The notes under the pieces: model-generated
The model's database searches: none
What the model saw: only the letters and a program-made list of their open reading frames with translations
Told to the model about the DNA's origin: nothing
Origin: Alphaproteobacteria bacterium casp-alpha6
GTDB lineage: Bacteria > Pseudomonadota > Alphaproteobacteria > Rhodobacterales > Rhodobacteraceae
Length of the DNA stretch: 53,117 bases
Assembly (NCBI GenBank): GCA_001510135.1
Contig: LFER01000063.1
Location: 70,879 to 123,995 of the forward strand
Direction: 5' to 3'
Part shown: in pieces, positions 37,544-46,102 of the stretch
Position numbering within the stretch: the first letter of the stretch is position 1
How the letters are laid out: each line of letters opens with the position of its first letter
Translations under genes and position numbers: made by a program

Positions 37544-38842
37544 TTATTTTTCTGGGATCAGGCCTTTGGGGTTAAAACGCAAGACCAAAAGAAGAATTGC
37601 CCCCATCGTCACAAGACGCATATGCGCCGCGGAATCCCTGAGATGATCTTTTAAGTCTGACCCGTCTTCAAGACCGCTTGTGACCCACTCCATAATCCAT
37701 AGGCCAAGTGGTTCGACTTCGATCCACAAAAACCAAATGATAAAGCCTCCAAGTACAGCGCCCCAGTTGTTGCCTGACCCCCCGACAATCACCATCACCC
37801 AAATCAAAAAGGTAAATCGGAGAGGTTGATAGGATGCAGGTGTCAACAACCCGTCCAAAGACGTCAACATGGCGCCAGCTATCCCACACACTGCCGAGCC
37901 TATGACAAAGACCTGCAGATGGCGTTTTGTCACGTCTTTTCCCATGGCTGCCGCGGCCTCTTCATTGTCTCGGATTGCGCGCATCATCCGACCCCAGGGC
38001 GAATTCAAGGATAGCTCAGACAGCCAGATGATTAAGCCAAGGACGATCAAGAACAATATTCCATAGGAGAATTTCACATAAAGCGAAGAGGCCAAAACCG
38101 TATCGATCCCAAGCCAATCAGCGGCTCTGACGAAATCTGCGGTTTGCTGAAGGTCAACTTCGTAGGCCACCGGTCTGGGGATCCCGTTGACGTTCTTGAC
38201 CCCACGTGTCAGCCAGTCTTCGTTTTTGATTACTGCAATAATAATCTCCGAAATTCCAAGCGTTGCAATAGCAAGGTAATCTGATCGCAAACCAAGTGCG
38301 ACTTTCCCGATCATCCAAGCGGCCCCCGCAGCAAAGAGCCCCCCCACGATCCAACTAAATATAATATGAAGACCCAAGCCACCAAGATACCCTTCAGCAG
38401 CTGGGTTTACTGACTCAATCTCTGCAACCGCTGGATCGAACAGATAACGAAAAATGAAAAAGCCGATGATAAGTGTTGCGGCAACGACGAAACCGCGTAT
38501 CCGTCCTTTGGTCATACGTTTCCACAGCAGAACAGATATAACAATTGTTGCGCCCGCAAAGACCAGAGCGGTCAAAAGCCTCGCTCCTCCTGTTGTCCAT
38601 GCCTCTTGTACGGGTGGCATTGATGTGACAACGGCTGCAACGCCGCCTAAGGCTACAAATCCCGTGGTTCCAACAGAAAAGAGCCCGGCATAGCCCCACT
38701 GAATATTCACCCCAAGCGCCATGATCGCAGAGATCAGACACAAATTGAAAATCGAAAACGCAACGGTCCAACTTTGAAACATACCAACAAAGACAAGCAT
38801 GGCAAAAAAGACCGCGAAATATACGATATTTCGGTTCATCAT
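37544..38842 (-). CDS. Liv-type ABC transporter permease LivM
   Basis: The 432-residue product has about 10 hydrophobic segments and LivM hallmarks: INIQWGYAGLFSVGTTGFVALGG near residue 46, and the cytoplasmic loop SPWGRMMRAIRDNEEAAAAMG with the EAA-like contact site. The C-terminus carries a short hydrophilic insert (TSGLEDGSDLKDHLRDSAAH) before a last helix ending RFNPKGLIPEK. The start overlaps the livH stop by 4 bp. With the other four Liv genes it forms an importer; ligands of this family range from branched-chain amino acids to urea, amides and aromatic acids. Confidence 0.92.
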   Translation of the reverse strand: MMNRNIVYFAVFFAMLVFVGMFQSWTVAFSIFNLCLISAIMALGVNIQWGYAGLFSVGTTGFVALGGVAAVVTSMPPVQEAWTTGGARLLTALVFAGATIVISVLLWKRMTKGRIRGFVVAATLIIGFFIFRYLFDPAVAEIESVNPAAEGYLGGLGLHIIFSWIVGGLFAAGAAWMIGKVALGLRSDYLAIATLGISEIIIAVIKNEDWLTRGVKNVNGIPRPVAYEVDLQQTADFVRAADWLGIDTVLASSLYVKFSYGILFLIVLGLIIWLSELSLNSPWGRMMRAIRDNEEAAAAMGKDVTKRHLQVFVIGSAVCGIAGAMLTSLDGLLTPASYQPLRFTFLIWVMVIVGGSGNNWGAVLGGFIIWFLWIEVEPLGLWIMEWVTSGLEDGSDLKDHLRDSAAHMRLVTMGAILLLVLRFNPKGLIPEK

Positions 38843-39849
38843 ATCGACTGTCCTTTAAATATGCCCGTAGGTCTGAAGAGCAAAACTAAGACTAAGATTG
38901 TAAAGGATACGGCGAACTTATAATCTGTCGAAATGATCTGAATAATTCCCGAAGGAAGCATATCTTTGGGCAAAATATAGCCAAAGAATTTTTTGAAGGC
39001 ATAGGTCACAAAAATCTCTGAAAACGCGATCACAAAGCCCCCTGCTATGGCCCCCACAGGGTTGCCCAGCCCTCCGACGATTGCAGCGGCAAACATCGGA
39101 AGCAACAACATAAAATATGTGAAGGGTTTGTAGGTCTTATCCAAACCATAAAGTGTCCCAGAAACAGTTGCCAAAATGGCGACGAGCACCCAGACGATCG
39201 TCACAACCTTTTCCGGATTGATCCCAGAGAGTAACGCCAGATCCTCATTATCAGAAAAGGCTCTCATCGATTTGCCTGTGCGGGTTTTGTTCAAAAACCA
39301 GAACAAGGCCGCAACAATAATAATTGCTGCTACAAATGTGATGACCTGCGACAAACGGATCGCTAGACCTTCGTTCAACCCGGTCATAGCTTTAAAATCC
39401 CGCGCGCTGATCAAAAACCGTGTGCCATCCGCGAACCGGCGTTCACCGGGCCCGATGATAAATCGGACGAGCCCATTCATAATGAATGTTATACCAAGAG
39501 AGGCCATAACTAAAATAATGGGGCTTGCCTTAACTTTTCGATAGTATCGGTAAATTGTACGATCGCAGAAAAGTAAGAACAAGATCATGAGAACGATGGC
39601 AAAAGGAATCACAAGCAAAGCGGTTGGAAGGGGGGCTATTGAAATTCCTTTAGATTGAAGCCACCAAGTTCCCAAGACGGCGAACATGCCTCCAAACGCC
39701 ATTGTGTCGCCATGCGCAAAGTTAGAAAATCTCAGGATTCCATAAATGAGTGTGATCCCAAGCGCACCAAGGGCCAGCGTACTTCCATAAGCGATGCCCG
39801 GAATAATCACAAAATTTGCGAGAACAACCAATGCATTGAGTAGATCCAT
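38839..39849 (-). CDS. Liv-type ABC transporter permease LivH
   Basis: The 336-residue inner-membrane permease has LivH hallmarks: GSTLALGALGITLIYGILRFSNFAHGD near the start and the contact loop KSMRAFSDNEDLALLSGINPEKV. Then follows AAIVGGLGNPVGAIAGGFVIAFSE. An AT-poor ribosome site (GGAGGTTAGGGAA) precedes ATG 39849. It stands 4 bp after livF and overlaps livM. It should pair with LivM as a heterodimeric channel. Confidence 0.92.
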   Translation of the reverse strand: MDLLNALVVLANFVIIPGIAYGSTLALGALGITLIYGILRFSNFAHGDTMAFGGMFAVLGTWWLQSKGISIAPLPTALLVIPFAIVLMILFLLFCDRTIYRYYRKVKASPIILVMASLGITFIMNGLVRFIIGPGERRFADGTRFLISARDFKAMTGLNEGLAIRLSQVITFVAAIIIVAALFWFLNKTRTGKSMRAFSDNEDLALLSGINPEKVVTIVWVLVAILATVSGTLYGLDKTYKPFTYFMLLLPMFAAAIVGGLGNPVGAIAGGFVIAFSEIFVTYAFKKFFGYILPKDMLPSGIIQIISTDYKFAVSFTILVLVLLFRPTGIFKGQSI

Positions 39850-39853
39850 TTCC

Positions 39854-40558
39854 CTAACCTCCTAAGAAACTCTGACGTACGTCGGGGTTTTGAAGGAGCG
39901 CTTTTCCGCTATCGGTATACCGATTTTCCCCTTGGACCAACACAAAGCCAACATCTGCAATAGCCAGCGCCTGCCGCGCATTTTGTTCAACCATGAGTAT
40001 GGATATGCCCTGCTTAGAAATTTCAATTATTCTGGAAAATAGTTCATCCATTACGATCGGAGAAACGCCTGCGGTGGGTTCGTCAAGCATCAGCACTTTG
40101 GGTTTGGTCATCAAAGCCCGTCCAACAGCCACCTGTTGCCTTTGCCCGCCACTGAGTTCTCCGGCGCGTTGTTTGCGTTTATCCGCGAGAATTGGAAAAA
40201 GCTCATATACTTGATCAAGGGTGCTACGAATATCGTCCATTCGCAAAAACGCCCCCATTTCCAGATTTTCCTCAACGGTCAAAGAAACAAAAATATTTTG
40301 CGTTTGCGGGACAAATGCCATCCCTGTTGCAACGCGATCCTGCGGAGATAAACCGGTAATATCGCGTCCATCAATGGATACCGACCCACCGCGCAAATCC
40401 AACATGCCAAAAATCGCTTTCATGGCGGTTGATTTCCCTGCGCCATTGGGGCCGACAATGACGGCAATTTGGCCCAGATCAACCGAAATTGTACAATTGT
40501 TGATGATATTTGCGCCGCCATAACCGCCGGTCATGTTTTTACCAATGAGAAAGCTCAT
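39854..40558 (-). CDS. Liv-type ABC transporter ATP-binding protein LivF
   Basis: The 234-residue ATPase has Walker A GPNGAGKST (residues 36-44), signature ELSGGQRQQVAVGRALM and Walker B VLMLDEPTAGVSPIV. The TAGVSP form and short length are typical of LivF. The start overlaps the livG stop by 4 bp, and the gene ends 4 bp before livH. It works as a heterodimer with LivG. Confidence 0.93.
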   Translation of the reverse strand: MSFLIGKNMTGGYGGANIINNCTISVDLGQIAVIVGPNGAGKSTAMKAIFGMLDLRGGSVSIDGRDITGLSPQDRVATGMAFVPQTQNIFVSLTVEENLEMGAFLRMDDIRSTLDQVYELFPILADKRKQRAGELSGGQRQQVAVGRALMTKPKVLMLDEPTAGVSPIVMDELFSRIIEISKQGISILMVEQNARQALAIADVGFVLVQGENRYTDSGKALLQNPDVRQSFLGG

Positions 40559-41343
40559 ACGTTTACCCCATCGGCTTTTTGATTTTTTATTCCAGTGCCC
40601 AAGTAGGCTTCAATGACCTGTTCGTTGCGCTTAATTTCCTCGGCTGTTCCCTGCGCAAGAACACGCCCTTCTGCCATCACGATGACCGGATCACATAAGC
40701 GTGAGATGAAATCCATATCATGTTCGATAATGCAAAAAGTATAGCCCCTCTCACGGTTCAACCGAATGATTGCATCCGCGATTGTATTCAGCAAAGTCCG
40801 GTTCACACCGGCGCCGACTTCATCAAGAAATACCACTTTGGCGTCCACCATCATTGTGCGACCAAGTTCGAGTAATTTCTTTTGACCTCCAGACAAGTTT
40901 CCAGCCTTTTCCTCCGCAAGGTGGTCGATTGTCAGAAACTTCAAAACATCAAGCGCGCGCTCTTTAAGTTCGGCCTCTTCTTGGGCAATTCTTTTTCGGT
41001 GAAACCATGTGTTCCAAAGCGATTCTCCCGTTTGTCCCCCCGGCACCATCATCAAGTTTTCCAAAACCGTCATGGAACCAAATTCATGGGCGATTTGAAA
41101 GGTTCGCAACACCCCTTGTGCAAACAACTCATGCGGGGGAAGGCCTGTGATATCGGTTTGTGCCATTTTTATAACACCAGAGGTCGGTGGGAGCACCCCC
41201 GCAATCACGTTGAACAAAGTGGTTTTGCCCGCCCCGTTGGGACCGATAAGGCCCGTAATGGACCCCTCTTTTATTTCAAGCGAGGCTCCATCGACGGCGC
41301 GAAAGCCCCCAAAATGCTTGTGTACATTTTCGATTTTAATCAT
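40555..41343 (-). CDS. Liv-type ABC transporter ATP-binding protein LivG
   Basis: The 262-residue ATPase has Walker A GPNGAGKTT (residues 34-42), signature NLSGGQKKLLELGRTMM, and Walker B VVFLDEVGAGVNRTLL. The E-V-G-A-G-V form differs from the common E-P-T-A-G form at the second residue but keeps the catalytic Glu. It follows the binding-protein gene across a 92-bp gap containing a terminator-like hairpin, so its level is probably lower than that of the binding protein. Confidence 0.92.
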   Translation of the reverse strand: MIKIENVHKHFGGFRAVDGASLEIKEGSITGLIGPNGAGKTTLFNVIAGVLPPTSGVIKMAQTDITGLPPHELFAQGVLRTFQIAHEFGSMTVLENLMMVPGGQTGESLWNTWFHRKRIAQEEAELKERALDVLKFLTIDHLAEEKAGNLSGGQKKLLELGRTMMVDAKVVFLDEVGAGVNRTLLNTIADAIIRLNRERGYTFCIIEHDMDFISRLCDPVIVMAEGRVLAQGTAEEIKRNEQVIEAYLGTGIKNQKADGVNV

Positions 41344-41383
41344 TGCGCATTAAGATTCGGATTTTAAAACGGTCCACATTAAG

Positions 41384-41412
41384 AAACAGCCCGGCAAAGC
41401 TCCGGGCTGTTT
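41384..41412 (-). terminator. Strong hairpin between the binding-protein gene and livG
   Basis: An 11-bp perfect stem (AAACAGCCCGG and its complement) with a 7-nt loop lies 24 bp after the binding-protein stop. The minus-strand tail is TTTCTT, a moderate T tract. Such a hairpin within a Liv operon is expected to let the binding protein be made in excess over the membrane subunits. Confidence 0.75.
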
Positions 41413-41435
41413 TATGTCTAAGGCTGATGCCCAAG

Positions 41436-42620
41436 TTATCTGTATCTGACAGTCGCGATTTTACCGCCGCTAATCTCGATTTGACGATAATTACCTGCAG
41501 ATTCACCTGGCCCGATCAGTTCAACAGCTGACCCACCAACGTAGTCCACATCGCCACCGTCTGCCAAGATTTTAAGCGCTTTTGCCAATTCACCTGGATA
41601 GATTTTCTCTCCGGGCGCGTTTGCAACTTCCATCACCTTGTCTTTCAAATCCGCAGAGGCGGAAGATCCGGCCGCCTGCATTGCCAAAATGAGCAAGGCC
41701 GCTGCATCGTAAGATTCTGGCGCAAAGGGTGATGTGCCGTCAAATCCATTGGCTTTACCCATATCCGCAACTGCAGCCGCACCAGGGCTGTCTGTGCCTG
41801 GATGCTGTCCCGTGGATCCGTCAATTTCAGAGCCGAAATTGTCTTCCAGATTTACGGAAATCATACCATCTGGGAAGTGGAAGGAGTCGAAAGCGCCCGC
41901 GTCCAAGGCAGCCCGCAAAACACCGCCGCCGCCTTGATCAATGTAACCCGCGATAACAAGGCGGTCACCACCAGCAGCCGCAAGAGCGCCCACTTCAGCA
42001 GAGTAGTCCGCTTTGCCGTCTTCGTGCGCCGCATTCAAAGTGACCGTGCCCCCTGCCGCGGTAAAGGCTGCTTCAAAGGCTTCTGCCAAACCCTTACCAT
42101 AGTCCGAGTTTGTGTATGTCACCGGCACTTTTGTTATGCCTTGCTCCATCAGAATTTCTGTCATGATTTGACCCTGACGCGCATCCGAAGGCGATGTTCT
42201 GAAAAACAGACCGTCATCCTCTGCTGTTGACAGCGCAGGAGAAGTCGCAGAAGGCGAGATCATCACAATGCCATTTGGTCGCGCAACGTTTTGCAGAATT
42301 GCCCCAGTCACACCCGAGCAGTCACCACCGACAATGGCATTCACCTTGTCAGATGTAACCAAACGCTCTGCTGCAGAAACCGCAGCCGCTGAGTCAATAC
42401 AAGTTGAGTCTCCACGAACGCTGGAAACAGTGGAGCCGCCCAAGAAAATGCCTGAGTCGGTAGCTTCCTTCATAGCAAGCTCCGCCGCGGCAGCCATGGG
42501 CTGGGTCAAAGATTCGATCGGTCCGGTAAACCCGAAAATGATGCCTAACTTCACATCTTCGGCGATTGCCGCAGTTGATAATAGCGTAGATCCGGCTAAT
42601 ACCGTGAGTACTCTTCGCAT
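41436..42620 (-). CDS. Liv-type ABC transporter substrate-binding protein
   Basis: The 394-residue periplasmic protein begins at 42620 (MRRVLTVLAGSTLLSTAAIA, signal peptide, then EDVKLG), with GGAGAGAGCT upstream. The fold is the Leu/Ile/Val-binding type: GIIFGFTGPIESLTQPMAAA near residue 25, VNAIVGGDCSGVTGAILQN and SPSATSPALST. Next come YTNSDYGKGLAEAFEAAF and APESYDAAALLILAM. The ligand is not evident; the amino-acid binding Ser/Thr cluster region SPSATSPALS is retained, so a small amino-acid-like or carboxylate ligand is possible. It is the first gene of the transporter operon, just downstream of the molybdenum hydroxylase operon. Confidence 0.92.
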   Translation of the reverse strand: MRRVLTVLAGSTLLSTAAIAEDVKLGIIFGFTGPIESLTQPMAAAAELAMKEATDSGIFLGGSTVSSVRGDSTCIDSAAAVSAAERLVTSDKVNAIVGGDCSGVTGAILQNVARPNGIVMISPSATSPALSTAEDDGLFFRTSPSDARQGQIMTEILMEQGITKVPVTYTNSDYGKGLAEAFEAAFTAAGGTVTLNAAHEDGKADYSAEVGALAAAGGDRLVIAGYIDQGGGGVLRAALDAGAFDSFHFPDGMISVNLEDNFGSEIDGSTGQHPGTDSPGAAAVADMGKANGFDGTSPFAPESYDAAALLILAMQAAGSSASADLKDKVMEVANAPGEKIYPGELAKALKILADGGDVDYVGGSAVELIGPGESAGNYRQIEISGGKIATVRYR

Positions 42621-43117
42621 AGCTCTCTCCCTGAGTAGAATTGTGTACCACATAATTTCATATCATATGTTTAATGCAAGCAATATATACATATTAAGAA
42701 CAGTTTCTATCTACCCAAAGATATCAAAATTTTATTTTTCGAGATATTAGAAAGGTTTGACCGCAGGGATTTAGAACTTAAATATAATCAATCCCTTTGG
42801 GACAAGCAACGATCATAAAATTCGTTGGCGTCGCATCGAAACCATAATCTGCGCATAGCGCTTATTATATTATACATAGATTTCTGATGCTTATGGAAAA
42901 TAACTAACGCATATTTTGACAATTTAAAATACGACTGGCAGAACGTTCGTGACGCGACCGAAAAAAGAAAATTTAAAAACGAAATCAGTACATTTTTCTG
43001 TGACCGCTGGGCATTTTGACACGGAACTCATAATTGCATTTGGGGACAGGTGAAATGAATTTACCAGCAATCTGCTGCTTAATTACCACCTTAAGGTAAA
43101 ATACGGCTCAAAGTTTC
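42621..43117. other. 497-bp intergenic region between the transporter and molybdenum hydroxylase operons
   Basis: No convincing gene is present. It is very AT-rich and should hold the promoter of the binding-protein gene on the minus strand. An 11-bp inverted repeat, TGTGTACCACA (42642-42652), lies 22 bp upstream of that start and could be an operator. On the plus strand TTGACC (42757-42762) and a perfect TATAAT (42783-42788) stand 20 bp apart, wider than normal, followed by small hairpins at 42807-42827 and 42851-42861 but no terminator. No terminator is seen after the hydroxylase operon, so read-through into the transporter genes is possible. Confidence 0.5.
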
Positions 43118-43363
43118 CTACCCGCCCCTTAATTTCTGCATCAGGTAAATTTCACTTTCCGTCGTAACGGGTGTCGTCAGATCATTTGCGATGATTTTCC
43201 CGTCAACGGCCACCGAAACCCCTGCTTCAATAGGCCCTTCAAGCCCTGGATAGAGCTTGACCAGACCGCGCAAGATATCCCCCACAGTTGAAGCCTGCAC
43301 TTCAACCGCATCTTGTCCGTCAACCAGAGACCTTAAACCAGACCAGAGATGAACTTTAACCAT
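43118..43363 (-). CDS. MoaD/ThiS-like sulfur-carrier protein of the molybdenum hydroxylase operon
   Basis: The 81-residue product has the size of E. coli MoaD and the beta-grasp pattern MVKVHLWSGLRSL...SVAVDGKIIANDLTTPVT. It ends in EIYLMQKLRGG, so the terminal Gly-Gly required for adenylation and thiocarboxylation is present. The start at 43363 lies 8 bp inside the end of the large-subunit gene, so translation is coupled; the longer in-frame reading to 43549 is inside that gene. I infer it donates sulfur for cofactor synthesis or for the sulfido ligand of this hydroxylase; no MoaE gene is beside it. Confidence 0.78.
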   Translation of the reverse strand: MVKVHLWSGLRSLVDGQDAVEVQASTVGDILRGLVKLYPGLEGPIEAGVSVAVDGKIIANDLTTPVTTESEIYLMQKLRGG

Positions 43364-45623
43364 CCTGTGCCGCTTTGAGCGCCGCAACAATTCGCGGGGG
43401 CGACATGGGAAGTTCGCGCATCCGAACCCCTGCCGCGGCAGACACCGCATTGGCGATCGCCGCCAAAGGCGGGCAGATAGAGGTTTCCCCAACCCCGCGC
43501 ACCCCATAAGGATGTCCGGGGTTCGCCACCTCCACAATAACTGTGTCAATCATCGGCAAATCAGAAGCCAAGGGAATGCGATAGTCAAGGAAGCCCGCAT
43601 TTTGCAACCGCCCATCGTCTCCATAGATATATTCTTCGTTCAGCGCCCATCCGATCCCTTGTGCTGCCCCACCTTGGAATTGCCCCTCCACATAGGTGGG
43701 ATGGATCGCCTTTCCGGCATCCTGCACCACAGTGTAGCGGACGATCTTTGTTTTTCCGGTTTCGTGATCAACCTCTGCATCCACAATATGGGTGGCAAAG
43801 CTCACACCTGCCCCTTCTGGCGTGGCCTCGAAGTGCCCCACAATCGGCCCCCCCGTTGCCCCCATATTTGCTGTGATCTTGGCAAGGGGTAAAGGATCAA
43901 AATCTCCCGCATTTGCACCGGATGGAACGGCGCAGCCGTCCTCCCATTTCACCGCATCCTCTGGAATGCCCCATTTTTGTGCCGCACGCTTGCAAAGTTT
44001 GTTGACCGCATCTTTGGCCGCCTTGATCGTGGCAAGACCTGAAGCATAGGTGACCCGTGACCCGTGACTGATCTCATTATAGCCAAGCGTTGCGGTGTCT
44101 GCGACGGTGCAGCGAATGTGTTCGTAAGGAATTCCAAGTTCTTCCGCAGCCATCAATGCCATGGATGCGCGACTGCCTCCAATATCAGGCGTACCAACGG
44201 ATATTTGTGCGGTCCCATCTTCAGAAAGTGCAAGAGAAACAGCTGTTTCTCCGCCGTGGTTAAACCAAAATCCGCAGGAAATTCCCCGCCCTTGGCCCTC
44301 TTTCAAAGGCGTATTATAATGTTCATGCGCCTTAGCTGCCTCCAGTGTTTCCACAAGCCCGATATCATCAAAGCGTGGTCCAAAGCTGGCCTTTGTGCCT
44401 TTGTGAGAGGCGTTTTTCAAACGCACATCAATGGGATCAAGCCCCAGCTCTTTGCAAAGATCATCAATCACGGATTCCACCGCAAAGGCCGCCATTGGCG
44501 ACCCCGGTGCACGGTAAGCCGCCTGTTTTGGCCTGTTGGACATGACATCATATCCGATCTGATGCACATTTTCGAGCGCATAGGGGGCAAAGGCGCACAT
44601 GGCCGTGAATTCACACGGCGCGCCCGGAAAGGCACCGCCCTGCAAGCGGAAGACACCACTTGCAGCTGTGATCGTGCCGTCTTTCTTCATGCCTATTTTG
44701 ATATCCATTGATGTCGATGCAGTTGGACCCGTCGCACGAAATACTTCCGAACGGCTCATCACAATTTTAACGGGTTTGTTGGCCTTACGAGACAAAGCAA
44801 GCGCTACAGGTTCGATAAAGACCGTCGTTTTTCCGCCAAAGCCACCACCAATTTCTGAGGCTGTTACGCGCAACTGGCTGGTTTCCAATCCCAAGAGCGC
44901 AGCACACATTTTCTGGGCATACCAATGGCCTTGTGTGGTGCACCATAATTCGCCTTTTCCATCATTTCCAAGGCTGCCAAGACAGGCATGGGGTTCGATA
45001 TATCCCTGATGGGTGGCTTCAGTTTTAAAACTGTTCTCTAGGACCAGATCCGCCTCTGCGAAACCTGCTTCAACATCCCCGTGTCCGCTGTCGTGATATC
45101 GCACAACATTGGGATGCATGCCAGCTGGAACAGATTTATCCGCCGCCCCTTCGCGAATGACTGGCGCACCCTCTGCCATGGCCTTGTCCACATCAGTCAC
45201 ATGATCGAGCACCTCATAGGTGACATCGATCAATTTCAACGCGTCACGCGCAATCAGTGCCGAGGTCGCAGCTACTGCTGCCACGGCATGCCCGTCATAA
45301 AGCGCTTTTTCCCCGGCCATGACATTTTCCAGAACGTTCCATGGCTCACCCGTCAGTCCGGGACCAAACGTGGGGTTGGTCGAAAAATCGGCGCGTGTCA
45401 CGACAGCTTTGACCCCTTTCAACGCTTCCGCTTTGCTTGTGTCGATGGAAAGAATACGTGCATGGGCATGCGGGGAACGCAAAATCGCCCCATGAAGCAT
45501 GCCCGGCGCGGTCATATCCGCACCAAATTTTGCACGTCCCGTGACTTTATCTACGCCATCGGGGCGCTCAGGTCTTGTTCCGACAAATTTAAAATCTTTG
45601 GTTTTTGTATCGTCTAAAGCCAT
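43356..45623 (-). CDS. Molybdenum hydroxylase large subunit (xanthine dehydrogenase/CoxL family, non-CODH type)
   Basis: The 755-residue subunit binds the molybdenum cofactor. Conserved elements are KVTGRAKFGADM near residue 26, GGGFGGK at 259-265 and the catalytic Glu713 in GVRGVGETSICPPLAAIANA. The active-site loop is AYRAPGSP at 369-376. CO dehydrogenases have AYxCSFR (form I) or AYRGAGR (form II) here, so CO oxidation is unlikely even though databases may label it CoxL. Related enzymes hydroxylate purines, N-heterocycles, aldehydes or aromatic acyl-CoA compounds. The start overlaps the small-subunit stop by one base (TAATG). Confidence 0.9.
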   Translation of the reverse strand: MALDDTKTKDFKFVGTRPERPDGVDKVTGRAKFGADMTAPGMLHGAILRSPHAHARILSIDTSKAEALKGVKAVVTRADFSTNPTFGPGLTGEPWNVLENVMAGEKALYDGHAVAAVAATSALIARDALKLIDVTYEVLDHVTDVDKAMAEGAPVIREGAADKSVPAGMHPNVVRYHDSGHGDVEAGFAEADLVLENSFKTEATHQGYIEPHACLGSLGNDGKGELWCTTQGHWYAQKMCAALLGLETSQLRVTASEIGGGFGGKTTVFIEPVALALSRKANKPVKIVMSRSEVFRATGPTASTSMDIKIGMKKDGTITAASGVFRLQGGAFPGAPCEFTAMCAFAPYALENVHQIGYDVMSNRPKQAAYRAPGSPMAAFAVESVIDDLCKELGLDPIDVRLKNASHKGTKASFGPRFDDIGLVETLEAAKAHEHYNTPLKEGQGRGISCGFWFNHGGETAVSLALSEDGTAQISVGTPDIGGSRASMALMAAEELGIPYEHIRCTVADTATLGYNEISHGSRVTYASGLATIKAAKDAVNKLCKRAAQKWGIPEDAVKWEDGCAVPSGANAGDFDPLPLAKITANMGATGGPIVGHFEATPEGAGVSFATHIVDAEVDHETGKTKIVRYTVVQDAGKAIHPTYVEGQFQGGAAQGIGWALNEEYIYGDDGRLQNAGFLDYRIPLASDLPMIDTVIVEVANPGHPYGVRGVGETSICPPLAAIANAVSAAAGVRMRELPMSPPRIVAALKAAQDG

Positions 45624-46102
45624 TATCCAGCCTCCCGCATTTCAGCTGCTGTATCCATGATCGCGCGGATGATTTTATCATAACCCGTGCACCGGCACAG
45701 GTTTCCTGCAAGCCAATACCTCACCTCTGTTTCGGTGGGGTTCGGACTTCGTTCAAGTAAGTTCTTGGTCGCCACTAAAATACCGGGCGTACAAATTCCG
45801 CACTGAAGCGCGGCGTATTTGATGAATTTTTCCTGCAACGGATGAAGGTCCTGCCCTTTGGCAATCCCTTCGACCGTGTCAACGGTTTTCCCTTCGGCCT
45901 CTACGCCCAACACGAGACAGGCGCAGACCAAACGTCCGTCCAGCACGACCGAGCACGCACCACAATCCCCTGTGCCGCAGCCTTCTTTAGAGCCAGTCAG
46001 CTGTAATTTATCCCTCAGACAGTCAAGAAGTGTTTCGCGAGGATCACAGAGGAAATCGACCTCATCCCCGTTGACCGTTGTATTGACGTGAATTTTGCTC
46101 AT
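45623..46102 (-). CDS. Molybdenum hydroxylase 2Fe-2S small subunit
   Basis: The 159-residue subunit carries two iron-sulfur clusters and passes electrons from the molybdenum site to FAD. The N-terminal plant-type cluster has Cys42, Cys47, Cys50 and Cys62 (GCGTGDCGAC...C). The C-terminal four-helix domain has Cys101, Cys104, Cys136 and Cys138 (QCGICTPG, NLCRCTGY). The start at 46102 (MSKIHVNTTVNGDEVDF) overlaps the FAD-subunit stop by 4 bp; the longer reading to 46213 lies inside that gene. All eight ligands are intact. Confidence 0.94.
   Translation of the reverse strand: MSKIHVNTTVNGDEVDFLCDPRETLLDCLRDKLQLTGSKEGCGTGDCGACSVVLDGRLVCACLVLGVEAEGKTVDTVEGIAKGQDLHPLQEKFIKYAALQCGICTPGILVATKNLLERSPNPTETEVRYWLAGNLCRCTGYDKIIRAIMDTAAEMREAG

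Noticed and set aside
42757..42861. Second candidate small RNA on the plus strand (TTGACC, TATAAT, small hairpins)
   Set aside because: Promoter spacing is 20 bp, the hairpins are weak and no terminator follows.
43055..43099. Possible 14-residue leader peptide MNLPAICCLITTLR with a ribosome site
   Set aside because: It faces the end of the MoaD-like gene and leads to no gene on its strand; short frames like this arise by chance.
44064..44711. 215-residue open frame on the plus strand
   Set aside because: Antisense to the molybdenum hydroxylase large subunit, with no recognisable motif.
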